From JALYXI01 sp963716685 (GTDB lineage: Bacteria; Acidobacteriota; Terriglobia; Bryobacterales; Bryobacteraceae), in NCBI GenBank assembly GCA_963716685.1, contig CAVQTR010000003.1, positions 1,054,001-1,118,000 of the forward strand: a DNA stretch of 64,000 nucleotides, read 5' to 3'. A program made the translations under genes and the position numbers. Shown in pieces: positions 1 to 9,097 of this stretch (position 1 is its first letter; every line of letters starts with the position of its first letter). Under the pieces are notes generated by a model that ran no database searches, had not been told where the DNA came from, and saw only the letters and a list, made by a program, of their open reading frames with translations.

Positions 1-863
1 CCGTTGATCCACCACACGCCTGTGGATTTGGCCTGTTTCGCCAGCGTCCGCGCCAGCGCCGGGTCGGTCTTCCACGCTGTCCGCGCGGCTCCCATCCGCG
101 CGCTGAACAGCGCCTTGCGATGGTTCACCGTCATCTCGCCGCGCCGCGCCAGCTGGTCCTGCAGCCGGTCCAGCAGTTCCATCTGCAGCCGCACCGTGCG
201 CAGCGGGTCGCGTCGAGAGACGCTCGCCGTTTCGTGAATCCGGTAAACCGCGCCGGGCCGGTTCACCAGGCTAAACCGCGTGCCGCCTTTCATCATCCGC
301 AGCAGCAGCTCGTGTTCCTGGCACGCCGGCTGATCCGGTTTCCATCCGCCAGCCGCCGCCATGGAGGAGCGCCGCCACAGAAACCCGTTCGTGTTCAGCT
401 CGCCCCAGCGAATGTAGTGAAGCGGCAGGTCCGCCGCCGGATCCATCAGCAGCGGCTGCTCGGATCCTTTCCGCTCGTCCCGCAGGATCACCGGCGAATA
501 GATCAGATCCAGATCCGGCGTTTCCTCCAGCCGCTGCATCTGGTCGGAGATCTTGTGCGGCAGCAGATAGTCGTCCGCGTCCAGATACTGCAGCCACGTG
601 CCGCGCGCCAGGTTCAGCAGCGTGTTGCGCGCCGCATTGCCGCCGGCATGCTTCGCTTCCACCAGCTGCAGCCGGCTGCCGTAAGAGCGCACGATCTGCG
701 CCGTGGCGTCCGACGATCCGTCGTCCACCACAATCACTTCCGTGTTCGGCCACGTCTGCGTCATCGCGCTGTCCAGACACTGCCGGATCCACGGCGCGGC
801 ATTGTACGCCGGCACCAGAATCGATACTTTACTGCGAAGCGGAGTTGGAAGTTCCGACGTCAT
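1..863 (-). CDS. Family 2 glycosyltransferase, cut by window start
   Basis: Transfers a sugar from a nucleotide donor, probably at the inner face of the membrane. The N-terminus shows a GT-A fold: the first strand SILVPAYN at residues 14-21, VVDDGSSD at 45-52 and the metal-binding LDADD at 94-98. The 287 visible codons run off the window without a stop, so the C-terminus is missing. I chose the ATG at 863 because the reading starts MTSELPTPLRSKVSILVPAY. It overlaps the end of the upstream gene by 35 bases, which suggests coupling, although no clear ribosome binding site is visible. It is the last visible gene of the operon starting at 4650. The substrate cannot be told. Confidence 0.85.
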   Translation of the reverse strand, partial: MTSELPTPLRSKVSILVPAYNAAPWIRQCLDSAMTQTWPNTEVIVVDDGSSDATAQIVRSYGSRLQLVEAKHAGGNAARNTLLNLARGTWLQYLDADDYLLPHKISDQMQRLEETPDLDLIYSPVILRDERKGSEQPLLMDPAADLPLHYIRWGELNTNGFLWRRSSMAAAGGWKPDQPACQEHELLLRMMKGGTRFSLVNRPGAVYRIHETASVSRRDPLRTVRLQMELLDRLQDQLARRGEMTVNHRKALFSARMGAARTAWKTDPALARTLAKQAKSTGVWWIN

Positions 864-3027
864 TGGTGATCGTCGCTGACAGGGTCAAAAGTCCGCTCAG
901 CGTTGCGGGCGTGGTTGGGGTTGCATTGCTCACCTTGGCGCTGATCGGAATCGTGATGCTGAACAGGCCGCCATACGTCTGCGAACTCGGACTGCGAAAC
1001 CAGAAGGAAGACGCCTGGCTGACATCCACCGTGTAAGTCGTCGTGGCCACCGCCAGGCCTGGCGTTCCGCCGAACGTCAGCGTCAGCTTCGTCAGCACGC
1101 GATCGGTGGTAAAGCCTTCGACGGTCACATCGAAACCCGCGGCCGTGAAGTTCTGCATGCTGGCGCTCAACAGCGCTGGCGCCGCGGCTGGAATCGCGAT
1201 CACCAGCGGCGCGGGGTTCGGCGGCAGGATGGCGACGCCATTCGCCGTGGTAAAGGTTGGGGTAAGAGTAATGCTCTCCGCCACGGTTCCGGTCTGCAGC
1301 TGGGTCTGCGTGGTGCCGTTGGCGAATACCGCCTGCGTCGCTCCCGGGGCGATGGTGAAGGCCAGCGTTCTCCCGCCGGTGGCGAACTGCACTGAAGGGT
1401 CGGTGGCGAACAGGTTGGAGGTCACGCCCATCGTCAGCGTTCCGGAAACCGCCAGTGGATAGGGCTGCGCGATGGTCATGCTGAACGAGGGCTGCGTAAA
1501 GGGCTGCAGGCTGCCGCTCAGCCCCGTAATCGTGTACTGCGGAAAAGCCGGCAGCGTGGTGCCGAAGGCCGAGAGCGAGAACGTCACGCCGTTGATCAGC
1601 AGTGTGGCGGAGTTCAAACCCTGCGTGGCGGGGCTGAAGACGATGGTGAAGCTGAAGGATGCGCCCGGCGCGAGTACCGCCGGCAAAGGAGGCAGATTCG
1701 GAATTGTGTAGCTGGTCGTCGCGCCGCCCACGATGCCCACGCTGGTCAGCGTGGTTGAGCTGGTGCCGCTGTTGGTCACCGTGAACGTGTCCGACGAACT
1801 CTGCGCCAGCGCCACGGAGGTAAACAGCACCGTGGTCTGCTGCGAAGTCAGCGTCAGTGGCACATTGGAGGTGCCGCTGATATACGAGTAAGTCAGCTGC
1901 GCGCCCAGTCCGTTCCCCACCAGCTGGAACCGGTCCGCACCGATGGTCAAGGTCCCGCTCACCGCGCCGGCCTGAGTCGGCGTGAACGTCAGGTTGAATG
2001 TGAAGGAACTGGCTGGCGCCAGTGTGATCGGCAAAACCGGCAGATTTGTCAGAGCGAACCCGTTGCCGGAGAGCGAAACGGAGTTGATGGTCGCGGCAGC
2101 CGTTCCCGTGTTCTGCACCTGCACCGCGATGGTCCGGGCCACGCCGATCGGCGTATCCGGAACGGCCAGTTGCTGGCCCACAGTCAGCGGCGTGACTGTC
2201 TGACCGTCAATGCTCGAGTACGTGATGATGGAGCTCGTGCCAGTGCCCGTCAGGTTGATGGTGAACGTCTGATTCGGGAACCCAATGGTCACGGTTCCGG
2301 TGTCCGTCTGGGCCGCCAGCGGCGAATACTTCACCACGAACGATGCCGTGCTGTTCGCCGCGATGCCGGCCGGAAGCAGCCCAAGGCCCTGCACCTGAAA
2401 CGCCGCGCCGGTCACGATGATGCTGTTGATGCTGCTCGGTCCGGTCCCGGTGTTGGCGATCACGATCGCAGCCGAGTTCGAGGTATTCACCAGAGTCGCC
2501 GGGAACGTAATCGTTCCGCCGTTCAGAATCGGCGTTATGTTGTTGGCGGGCGGCTGAAAATAATTGACCGAGAAGTTCGGCACCTGGCCGTTCAGGTTCA
2601 GCGTGATGCTGCCGGTAGTTGGCTGGCCTGTGGTCGTGGCCGCCGTTTGCGAGAAATTCAGCACCAGCTGGGCCACCGAAGTGCTGCTGCTGGAAGGGTT
2701 GTAAGTGATGTTGACCGAGAAGGAAGCGTTCGGGGCCAGCGTCAGCGGCACACCGCTCAGTGGCGAGACGGTGAAATCCGGCGACCCCAGCACCTGGGGC
2801 TGCGCGCCGATGATGGCTGTGGTCGCGCCCGTGTAGGTTCCGGTCAGCGTCAGGACCGATGGCTGTCCCACGGCGGTGGACACAAAGTTGAGAGCCTGGC
2901 CGTTCGCGATCTGGTAAACGTTCTGGTTCTGCAGCACGCGCAGGGTGAAGATGCTTTGCTGCGCGAGCGCCGGAAGCGCCGAGGTCAGCAGCAGCGCGGG
3001 AATCAGCAGCCGCGTAAACCGGCTCAT
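829..3027 (-). CDS. Secreted choice-of-anchor/ASH multidomain protein
   Basis: A 732-residue exported protein. It has a signal peptide (hydrophobic ALLLTSALPALAQQ, residues about 11-24) followed by repeated beta-sandwich modules of about 110 residues. Each carries signatures such as ITLAPASSFTFNLTFTP followed by a G-T-L-T-I-G strand. This is typical of the ASH/choice-of-anchor D family, common in acidobacterial surface proteins. The C-terminal third is a different Ig-like region. The sequence is rich in Ser, Thr, Gly and Ala, with almost no Cys. It overlaps the upstream gene by the four bases ATGA. Role unknown. Structural, adhesive or scaffold functions are inferred from the fold only. Confidence 0.8.
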   Translation of the reverse strand: MSRFTRLLIPALLLTSALPALAQQSIFTLRVLQNQNVYQIANGQALNFVSTAVGQPSVLTLTGTYTGATTAIIGAQPQVLGSPDFTVSPLSGVPLTLAPNASFSVNITYNPSSSSTSVAQLVLNFSQTAATTTGQPTTGSITLNLNGQVPNFSVNYFQPPANNITPILNGGTITFPATLVNTSNSAAIVIANTGTGPSSINSIIVTGAAFQVQGLGLLPAGIAANSTASFVVKYSPLAAQTDTGTVTIGFPNQTFTINLTGTGTSSIITYSSIDGQTVTPLTVGQQLAVPDTPIGVARTIAVQVQNTGTAAATINSVSLSGNGFALTNLPVLPITLAPASSFTFNLTFTPTQAGAVSGTLTIGADRFQLVGNGLGAQLTYSYISGTSNVPLTLTSQQTTVLFTSVALAQSSSDTFTVTNSGTSSTTLTSVGIVGGATTSYTIPNLPPLPAVLAPGASFSFTIVFSPATQGLNSATLLINGVTFSLSAFGTTLPAFPQYTITGLSGSLQPFTQPSFSMTIAQPYPLAVSGTLTMGVTSNLFATDPSVQFATGGRTLAFTIAPGATQAVFANGTTQTQLQTGTVAESITLTPTFTTANGVAILPPNPAPLVIAIPAAAPALLSASMQNFTAAGFDVTVEGFTTDRVLTKLTLTFGGTPGLAVATTTYTVDVSQASSFWFRSPSSQTYGGLFSITIPISAKVSNATPTTPATLSGLLTLSATITNDVGTSNSASQ

Positions 3028-3986
3028 TGTGCGCCTCCCGCGGGGACGAACGACACCGCGCGTTGCGGCGTCGTTCGGAAAACGATCACCGGATCCGTGG
3101 GGACCGATCGCGTATTCACCAGAAAGGAGGAGGCCCCGAACGGCTGCAGCTGCGTGGGCTGCCAGCTCAGGAGCAGGTCGTCGATTTTTTGCCGGGTATT
3201 CAGATCGTAAACTCGAATGTGCTGCTGGGTCGCATCGGCGGAATACAGCAGATGAAGATCGCTTGCAACGAAAAGCGCGGTGCTGGCCGAGGTAAGATCC
3301 GCCTCGGTAAACAGCGCCTCGGCAGCGGTGCCGCTCGCCGGATTTCGAATCAGGAAGATACCGGCCTGGCCTCCTGCCACATACAGCGCGCCGTCACCGG
3401 TAAACACCGCGGCGGCGGGCGCGTCCGGCAGTGAAATCGGCGCAGCCGCGGCTGCGGAAGCAAGAAGAAACAGCCCCGGAGCCGCCGCGCACGTTACTGC
3501 GGCGAGAGCATTGTCGGGATCGGCGGCCAGCAGTTGCAGAGAACCCCCGCACCAGGCCGGCGCGGCGGCATTCTGCAGCGTGGGCGCTCCCTCCGCAAAC
3601 CGGACAAAGCGCACCTGCCCGTCGGCCGACGCAAATAGCGCTGCTGCGCTGGATTTGCGGTTCCAGATTACCTGATCGGCATTCGGCAGCGCTCCCGTAA
3701 TTGTGGCGATGCCCTGCGGATACGCGTTCAGATCGGGAATCCATTCCACGCGATCCGGCCATACGGCCAAAGCCGCTGTTCCATTGGGAGCCACCGATGC
3801 GAACCGCAGTCCGGAAAGCACAGGGTCGCTCAGAAATGCCGAGCCTGCCACGCCGATCATTCGGCGAACCTGCGTTCCGGGCGCGTCATAAATGTACGCG
3901 GCGGAAGGCGCGCCGAACGTCTGGGCCGCAAGCGAAGAAGTCACGGCCGTCATGGCCAGTAAGGAGAGAGTTTGTGCGATGCCCAT
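3024..3986 (-). CDS. Exported beta-propeller-like hypothetical protein
   Basis: A 320-residue protein with a signal peptide (MGIAQTLSLLAMTAVTSSLA, residues 1-20). Repeats of hydrophobic beta strands follow, such as GTAALAVWPDRVEWI, ALYVAGGQAGIFLI and HIRVYDLNTRQKIDDLLL, and these resemble WD40/YVTN blades. It lies between two other exported proteins and overlaps the next gene by four bases (ATGA), so the three are probably made together. No catalytic motif is visible. It could be a sensor or a partner of the 732-residue protein. This is inference from operon position. Confidence 0.7.
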   Translation of the reverse strand: MGIAQTLSLLAMTAVTSSLAAQTFGAPSAAYIYDAPGTQVRRMIGVAGSAFLSDPVLSGLRFASVAPNGTAALAVWPDRVEWIPDLNAYPQGIATITGALPNADQVIWNRKSSAAALFASADGQVRFVRFAEGAPTLQNAAAPAWCGGSLQLLAADPDNALAAVTCAAAPGLFLLASAAAAAPISLPDAPAAAVFTGDGALYVAGGQAGIFLIRNPASGTAAEALFTEADLTSASTALFVASDLHLLYSADATQQHIRVYDLNTRQKIDDLLLSWQPTQLQPFGASSFLVNTRSVPTDPVIVFRTTPQRAVSFVPAGGAQ

Positions 3987-4005
3987 GAGAGAACGGAGAG
4001 TACGG

Positions 4006-4650
4006 TTAATGAGGAGCCCCGAAGGTCGGGCCGCCGGGCGTCAGAACCACCGAAGTGGCAGGCGGCGCGGCGGTGTTGCTCTTCCCGCCGGTCAGGAGAA
4101 CCACCGCGACAATCGCGGCCGCCGCGCCGCCCGCCACCGCGATTACGCGCCAGTCGGTGGCGGCGCGGTGAGCGTGGGAGGTCAGCTTCTCCTCCATTCG
4201 CATCGAATTCGCCTGCGGGATGCTGGCCGTCGCCACGCGCGTGTCAATCTTCGCGGTCACCCCGATCGTGAACCGCCCGGTGAACGTATTCACGAGGAAT
4301 GGCGCCATCACCTGGCCCGAAACATTGGTGACGAACGACTTTAGCTGCTTTCCGTCCTCGAATTTGCCACCCGGACCGTTGGCCGGAAGTTTAAATTCCA
4401 CTTTGACGCCTTCCACCGGAAGGTCGTTATCGTCGCGAATTTCTAAGACGGGCGTCGTGGCTTTATGATCCGGAATGAAATTGACAGCATCCTTACCCGC
4501 AAGGATGAATATTTTGAGTCCCTGGGACTGAATGCTGTCGCCCGCTCCTGGTTTCTGTTTGGTTTTGGCGGATAACTGGAAGGGAAGCAGCAATAACGAC
4601 AAAGCAACAGCCACTAAATGGCGTAAGAAAATGTGATTAGTACTGGTCAT
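4006..4650 (-). CDS. Exported Ig-like protein with C-terminal membrane segment
   Basis: A 214-residue protein and first gene of the operon reading toward the window start. Residues about 10-27 form a signal peptide (VAVALSLLLLPFQLSA). The middle resembles a bacterial Ig-like (Big-1) domain: LEIRDDNDLPVEGVKVEF and TGRFTIGVTAKI. Residues about 166-187 (VIAVAGGAAAAIVAVVLLTG) are a likely membrane helix with a short Pro/Thr-rich tail. It would be anchored in the inner membrane facing the periplasm. The ATG used here has AAGG directly against it, so the true start could be slightly different. Confidence 0.65.
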   Translation of the reverse strand: MTSTNHIFLRHLVAVALSLLLLPFQLSAKTKQKPGAGDSIQSQGLKIFILAGKDAVNFIPDHKATTPVLEIRDDNDLPVEGVKVEFKLPANGPGGKFEDGKQLKSFVTNVSGQVMAPFLVNTFTGRFTIGVTAKIDTRVATASIPQANSMRMEEKLTSHAHRAATDWRVIAVAGGAAAAIVAVVLLTGGKSNTAAPPATSVVLTPGGPTFGAPH

Positions 4651-4740
4651 CCTTAAACCGTTTATATTAGCACCACGTTTTAGGATGATATGTGAATTAT
4701 TAATTGCGAATCAAGTTGCCGGAGGGCGACGGAGGCTGCG
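4651..4740 (-). promoter_or_regulatory. AT-rich leader before the 4650 operon
   Basis: The bases just upstream of the 4006-4650 gene are clearly AT-richer than the surroundings, with stretches such as TTAATAATTCACATATC on the minus strand. This fits a promoter region for the operon 4650-1. I could not fix a -35/-10 pair with confidence. Confidence 0.35.
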
Positions 4741-4956
4741 TCATGATGGCGGGATACGCCTGACGATAAACGGCAATTGCGAGCTCGGGCGAGCCGGCGA
4801 CATCGGCGCATTATTCTCCGGATCTTTCGCGATCACGTAACGGTTTGCCGGAATATTGCTAATTGATATGTGGATCGGTATTACTTTTGAATTATCGGGA
4901 TTAAATGCTGGGTCTGTGGGCGCGCTTAAGCCGATCGTCATTTCAGAGTCAGGCAC
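4741..4956 (-). CDS. Doubtful small open reading frame (71 codons)
   Basis: A GTG-started frame of 71 codons in the 322-base gap between the exopolysaccharide operon and the exported-protein operon. It has no signal peptide, no known motif and no clear ribosome binding site. Its GTG lies inside the hairpin at 4950-4967. The predicted protein is Pro- and Ile-rich (KVIPIHISISNIP). It could be chance coding in an intergenic region. Confidence 0.25.
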   Translation of the reverse strand: MPDSEMTIGLSAPTDPAFNPDNSKVIPIHISISNIPANRYVIAKDPENNAPMSPARPSSQLPFIVRRIPPS

Positions 4957-4974
4957 TCCGGTGCCTGCTTTTTT
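4950..4974 (+). terminator. Hairpin with T-run in plus orientation
   Basis: Stem CAGGCAC / GTGCCTG with loop TCCG, followed by C and six T on the plus strand, the classic intrinsic terminator shape. It lies at the 3' end of the minus-strand exopolysaccharide operon, where the TAA stop of the last gene sits in the A-run. Seen on the minus strand it is a hairpin without a T tail. It may therefore stabilise that mRNA end or stop antisense transcription. Confidence 0.5.
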
Positions 4975-5533
4975 ATGCGCGGGTGCGTACCGCGACGGCC
5001 GGGTTGCCGACGTAAATGGTCCACGGCTGCAGTGAAGACATCACCACGCTGCCCGCGGATGCCACGGCGCCTTCGCCGAATTCGACTCCGGGACAGATCA
5101 CGGATCTGGCACCCGCCCAGCTGCCGTTGCGCAGCGTGATGGGTTTGACGATCAGCCCGAAGGCGGGGTCGGACCAGTTATGATTGCCTGTGCAGAAATA
5201 GGCGCCCTGCGAGAGGCACACGCTGTTGCCGATGCTCACCTGCGCCAGATTGTCGATCCAGACATCTTCGCCCAGCCAGCAATCGTCACCCACGGTGAGC
5301 AGCCACGGATACTTCACCCGAAACCCAGGCCGGATGATGGCGTTCCTGCCAATGGAAGCCCCAAAAAGCCGCAGGAGGCGCGCGCGCACTGAGGAAGACG
5401 GATTGAGGCGGCAGCGCAGCAGCGGCAGGCCGCCGAAAAACCAGAGTGCTTCGGTAACGCGGGAGCGGCCGGAGCGATACCAGGAGTTCTCGAACCGCGC
5501 CAGATCCACCTGAAATCCGGGAGCCGCGCTCAC
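4973..5533 (-). CDS. WcaF-like sugar O-acetyltransferase
   Basis: An acyltransferase of the left-handed beta-helix (hexapeptide) family, 186 residues, expected to acetylate a sugar of the exported polysaccharide. The C-terminal two thirds carry hexapeptide turns (IGRNAIIRPGFRV, VGDDCWLGEDVWI, VSIGNSVCLSQGAY), the catalytic-type His in TGNHNW, and the family ending YVGNPAVAVR. I chose the GTG at 5533. It has GGAG eight bases upstream, and GTGA overlaps the stop of the previous gene. A longer upstream extension in this frame is Arg-rich noise. It is the last gene of the exopolysaccharide operon. Confidence 0.85.
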   Translation of the reverse strand: MSAAPGFQVDLARFENSWYRSGRSRVTEALWFFGGLPLLRCRLNPSSSVRARLLRLFGASIGRNAIIRPGFRVKYPWLLTVGDDCWLGEDVWIDNLAQVSIGNSVCLSQGAYFCTGNHNWSDPAFGLIVKPITLRNGSWAGARSVICPGVEFGEGAVASAGSVVMSSLQPWTIYVGNPAVAVRTRA

Positions 5534-6705
5534 GAGCGGATCTCCACAGAGGACGGCGGCGCGCCGCCTCCCAGCATCCAATCCAGAACGGCCGCGCTCT
5601 GGGCGCCGATCACCGGCCAGGAGAAGCGTTCGCGCGCCAGGCGTCGTGCGTGCGCTCCCATGTCCTGGCGTTGTTGCGCAGAAGCGCAGAGGCATTCCCG
5701 CAGGGCGGCTTCGATGGTCTGCGGCAGGTTGGGATCCACCGTCCAGCCGCATCCGTACTGCTCGATTTCGGGGAAGTAACATTGCCGGCTGAGAATCACC
5801 GGCGTGCCTGTCGACAACGCCTCCAGCACGGCGATGCTGAAGCCTTCGGAAAACGAAGGAAGCGCGAAGCAGCCGGCGGCCAGAAGAGCGGCCCACTTTT
5901 CCTGGCCGCGCAGCATGCCGGCGAAGGTAACGCGTGGGCTGATGCCGCGCTCGGCGACAAAGGTTTCGAGCGAAGCCTGCTGGCCTTCGGCATCCGGACC
6001 GGCGATCACCAGGTGCGCATCCGGGAATTCCGAACAGATGCGGGCCCACGCTTCACATAGGAGGCGAATTCCTTTCTTTTTGTCCAGGCGGCCGAGGAAC
6101 AGAATGATGTCGTTGCCCTGAAGATCCGGGAACTTGCGAAAGAAGGGTTCGGAATCGATGCACGGCGGCGCGGCGACGCCGTTTGGAATGACGGCGATGG
6201 GCGGGTGAAGATCGAGTTCGCGGTATTGGGCGGCTTCGGCGGACGTGAGCGCGCGCAGACAGCCGGCACTGTTCAGATTGCGCTTTTCGATCAGGTTCCA
6301 GTAAACCTTCTTCTTGAGCGCCCGGTTCCGAAGAGCCCACGGCTCAATCATGCCGTGCGCGGAAACGAGGTAGGGTTTGCGGGCGGCGCGCGCGAACTGG
6401 CCGCCGACTGAGCACTGTTCGCGCCAGATGCCGTGGATGTGCACGGCATCGGCCTGAGTGACCAGCGCGCGCAGCTGATCGCGCAGCGGCTGGTCGAGCG
6501 TCCAGCGCACACGGCCGAAGGGAAAGACCACGGGCGGCCGCGCGGCATCCGGCGCGGCTTCGTCCGGATCGCAGAAGGCGGCTAGTTGCGAATCGTATTT
6601 GCCGGTTTCGCGGAGGGCGTCGCCGTAGAGAGGCAGGGAAGTAGTTAGTCCACCAAAGCGGTGGTCCATGTGGGCGGTCAGGTCGAGATTCCGCGGCGTG
6701 CTCAT
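5530..6705 (-). CDS. GT4-type glycosyltransferase
   Basis: A GT-B fold glycosyltransferase of 391 residues, probably transferring a hexose to the lipid-linked repeat unit. Visible features are the linker/nucleotide domain IILFLGRLDKKKGIRLL (residues about 200-216), DAHLVIAGPDAEG (229-241) and the retaining-enzyme EX7E motif in FSEGFSIAVLEAL (E287 and E295). The ATG at 6705 overlaps the upstream stop as ATGA and has GGAG eight bases upstream. The in-frame extension to 7155 is Arg-rich and rejected. Donor and acceptor are unknown. Confidence 0.88.
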   Translation of the reverse strand: MSTPRNLDLTAHMDHRFGGLTTSLPLYGDALRETGKYDSQLAAFCDPDEAAPDAARPPVVFPFGRVRWTLDQPLRDQLRALVTQADAVHIHGIWREQCSVGGQFARAARKPYLVSAHGMIEPWALRNRALKKKVYWNLIEKRNLNSAGCLRALTSAEAAQYRELDLHPPIAVIPNGVAAPPCIDSEPFFRKFPDLQGNDIILFLGRLDKKKGIRLLCEAWARICSEFPDAHLVIAGPDAEGQQASLETFVAERGISPRVTFAGMLRGQEKWAALLAAGCFALPSFSEGFSIAVLEALSTGTPVILSRQCYFPEIEQYGCGWTVDPNLPQTIEAALRECLCASAQQRQDMGAHARRLARERFSWPVIGAQSAAVLDWMLGGGAPPSSVEIRS

Positions 6706-7880
6706 GGGATGACTCCGGCGAAGCGGAGAGACGCGCGCAGGCCATCGACGGGGTCGGACGTGCGGCGCCACTCGGTGAGAATTCCGCGCGAGGCGGCTTT
6801 CATGCGGCTGGTGTTTTCCGGGCGCGTGACATCGAGGATGGCGTCGCGAAGTTCGCTGAAACTGCCGGCGCCGAAGAGGCGGCCATTTGCGCCTTCGCGG
6901 ACCAGTTCGACGCCCGCGCCAGTAACGGAACTGCAGATGAGAGCGAGCTGCGCCATGGCGGCTTCGGTGACGACGACGCCCCACGGTTCGACGTCGCTCG
7001 GCAGCACCAGAACATCGCCGCAGCGGTAGAGCGCGGCGATGGCGGCGGGATCGGAGAGAAAGCCAGTGGTGACGATGCGGGCGCGGATTTCCGGCGCGAG
7101 CGCCGCGAGGAATTCTTCGCGCAGAGGTCCGTCGCCGATTAGGATCAGGTCCCATTCGGGCCGGCTTGCGGCCACCTCGCTGAAGGCGCGCAGCAGCAGA
7201 TCGACACGCTTTACAGAGACAAAGCGGCCGCTGAAGATCAGATAACGGCGGCCTGGTTTGAGACCGTAACGGGCTTTGACGGTGTCGAGGCCCGATTGCG
7301 GAACGTTCTCGAAGACGGAGTAATCAGGCTCATACGGAAACGGAAACAGGCGGTTTTCGGCGGCGCCGTAGCGCTGGAAATAGCGGCGGCCCAGCTTGCC
7401 GCAGTACATCAGGCCGGAAGCCTGACGAACGATGGAGCCGACTGCGAGGCGTTTGAGCAGCGCTTTCAACGGACCGGGGCGATCGGCGAGGATGTTGCTG
7501 TCGCCGAAGAGAAAGCAGGGAATGCGCAGACGGCGGCAGGCCAGCAGGACACGCACGCGGCCGGCATCGTTATAGCCTTCGAGCAGAACGAAGCGGATAT
7601 GGTTGTGAACCAGCCAGCGCAGCAGGGTTTTGCCTTTGCGCCACTCGTTGCGCTGGTTGCCGATGCGGCTGGAGTCCTCGCTGCGCTCGCCCTCGCCCAG
7701 ATAAAGCGCGCGGGATTCCGCGCCGGTTTGGATCTGCCACGGCGCATTGCTGAACTGGTGGGTAAAAGCGCTCCACAGTTCCACTTCCGGCAGCTCCCGC
7801 GCGATGCGCTCGTGCACGTGGGCGCGATACGGCGTTTGCGCGTTGCTGATGATGGCGATGCGGGGCGGTGCGCTGGTCAT
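6702..7880 (-). CDS. GT4-type glycosyltransferase
   Basis: A GT-B glycosyltransferase of 392 residues starting MTSAPPRIAIISNAQTPYR. The C-terminal half carries RYLIFSGRFVSVKRVDLLL, WDLILIGDGPLR and the EX7E motif in VEPWGVVVTEAAM, all typical of retaining GT4 enzymes. The start at 7880 overlaps the upstream stop as ATGA, and the next gene starts the same way at 6705. Such chained overlaps suggest translational coupling along the operon. Sugar specificity cannot be read from sequence. Confidence 0.87.
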   Translation of the reverse strand: MTSAPPRIAIISNAQTPYRAHVHERIARELPEVELWSAFTHQFSNAPWQIQTGAESRALYLGEGERSEDSSRIGNQRNEWRKGKTLLRWLVHNHIRFVLLEGYNDAGRVRVLLACRRLRIPCFLFGDSNILADRPGPLKALLKRLAVGSIVRQASGLMYCGKLGRRYFQRYGAAENRLFPFPYEPDYSVFENVPQSGLDTVKARYGLKPGRRYLIFSGRFVSVKRVDLLLRAFSEVAASRPEWDLILIGDGPLREEFLAALAPEIRARIVTTGFLSDPAAIAALYRCGDVLVLPSDVEPWGVVVTEAAMAQLALICSSVTGAGVELVREGANGRLFGAGSFSELRDAILDVTRPENTSRMKAASRGILTEWRRTSDPVDGLRASLRFAGVIP

Positions 7881-9097
7881 GAGACAGAGACCGCGCTGCG
7901 GAAGATGCCTTCCATGCGCGCCGCGTTGTGATCCCATTTGAGGGAAGTTTCGAAGAGCGCTTCGGCGGCGCGGCCCAGGCGGGAACGGAGAAGGCCGTCG
8001 CCGAGGAGGCGGGACAGGGCGAAGGCAGCCGCGGGAACATCCCGCGGAGGAACGGTGAGGCCGTGAACTTCGTCTACGAGGACATCGGTGATGCCGCCAT
8101 CGTCACAGCAGAGCACGGGCTTGCCGGCGGACATGGCTTCCGAGAATACGGTGGCGAACGGTTCGTCCCAGCCAAGCAGGGCGAAGGCGTCGCACCAGCA
8201 CATCTCCTGGAGCACGCTGTCATGGGAGAGAAAGCCGAGAAGCTGGACGCGATCCTGCAATCCGAAATGCGCGATCCGGCTTTCGATGAGGGAGCGCTCG
8301 TCACCATCTCCGGCGATGCGGAGAATGGCGTCGGGAAACTGCGCGGCAATCTGGGCGAACGCTTCGATTAGAAGAGGAAAGCCTTTGCGCTGGTAGAACG
8401 CGCCGCAACTGAAGAGGACGATTTTGCCGCGCAGATGTTCCGGACGCGGCACGGTGCGGAACGCCGCGGGTATCGGGTCGGTTCCGTTCTGGACGGTGGA
8501 GGTACGGGCGTCGGGAAAGAGAGCGCGGGTCTGGCGCTCCATGCGAGTGGCGACAGCGACCATGGTGGAGGCTTCGGCCGCAACGCCTTCGAAGAAGCGC
8601 CTGCGCGCCGGCAGGTTCGCGCATTCGGCAATTTCGCCGAAGTCGTGGTCGGTGACGACAAAGGGAATGCGGAACCGGCGTTTGAGTTGCAGAGCGAGAT
8701 AGCCGTTGACTGCCGTGTGGTGGGCGTAAATGAGATCCGGCCGATGTTTTTCCACGGCTTCAGCAAGGTAACGGCGGGTGCTGACCCAAGCCAGCTGCAT
8801 CTGCGCGGCGGGATTCCGAAACGCGCGCGCTTTGAAAGGCGGCACGGGGTACCACATGGCTCGCGGGTAGGATACGGCCAGATCTCCCCACTGGAACTGC
8901 GGAGGGCACTGCGCGTAAGCGGCCGCATGAGCAAAGCCGCTCAGCAGGCCGGGCACCCAGCTGGTGAGGGACACGACGCTGAGATCAAGCCGGCGGTTGA
9001 GAGCGGCAGCCTGCGAGAGTGCCCATGTTCCCATGAGGCGATTGGCCGGCTTGGGGAAATAAGTGGCCAGCATCAGGACTCGCAGCCGGTCAGACAT
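7877..9097 (-). CDS. GT4-type glycosyltransferase
   Basis: A GT-B glycosyltransferase of 406 residues starting MSDRLRVLMLATYFPKPANR. It has GKIVLFSCGAFYQRKGFPLL (residues about 224-243), AILRIAGDGDE (257-267) and an EX7E motif in WDEPFATVFSEAM (E312, E320). The ATG at 9097 overlaps the end of the polymerase gene by eight bases. The longer in-frame upstream stretch reads as non-coding and was left out. It belongs to the exopolysaccharide operon. Confidence 0.87.
   Translation of the reverse strand: MSDRLRVLMLATYFPKPANRLMGTWALSQAAALNRRLDLSVVSLTSWVPGLLSGFAHAAAYAQCPPQFQWGDLAVSYPRAMWYPVPPFKARAFRNPAAQMQLAWVSTRRYLAEAVEKHRPDLIYAHHTAVNGYLALQLKRRFRIPFVVTDHDFGEIAECANLPARRRFFEGVAAEASTMVAVATRMERQTRALFPDARTSTVQNGTDPIPAAFRTVPRPEHLRGKIVLFSCGAFYQRKGFPLLIEAFAQIAAQFPDAILRIAGDGDERSLIESRIAHFGLQDRVQLLGFLSHDSVLQEMCWCDAFALLGWDEPFATVFSEAMSAGKPVLCCDDGGITDVLVDEVHGLTVPPRDVPAAAFALSRLLGDGLLRSRLGRAAEALFETSLKWDHNAARMEGIFRSAVSVS

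Noticed and set aside
271..792. Minus-strand frame of 173 codons at the window start
   Set aside because: It is a shifted reading of the glycosyltransferase in another frame, which shows clear GT2 motifs.
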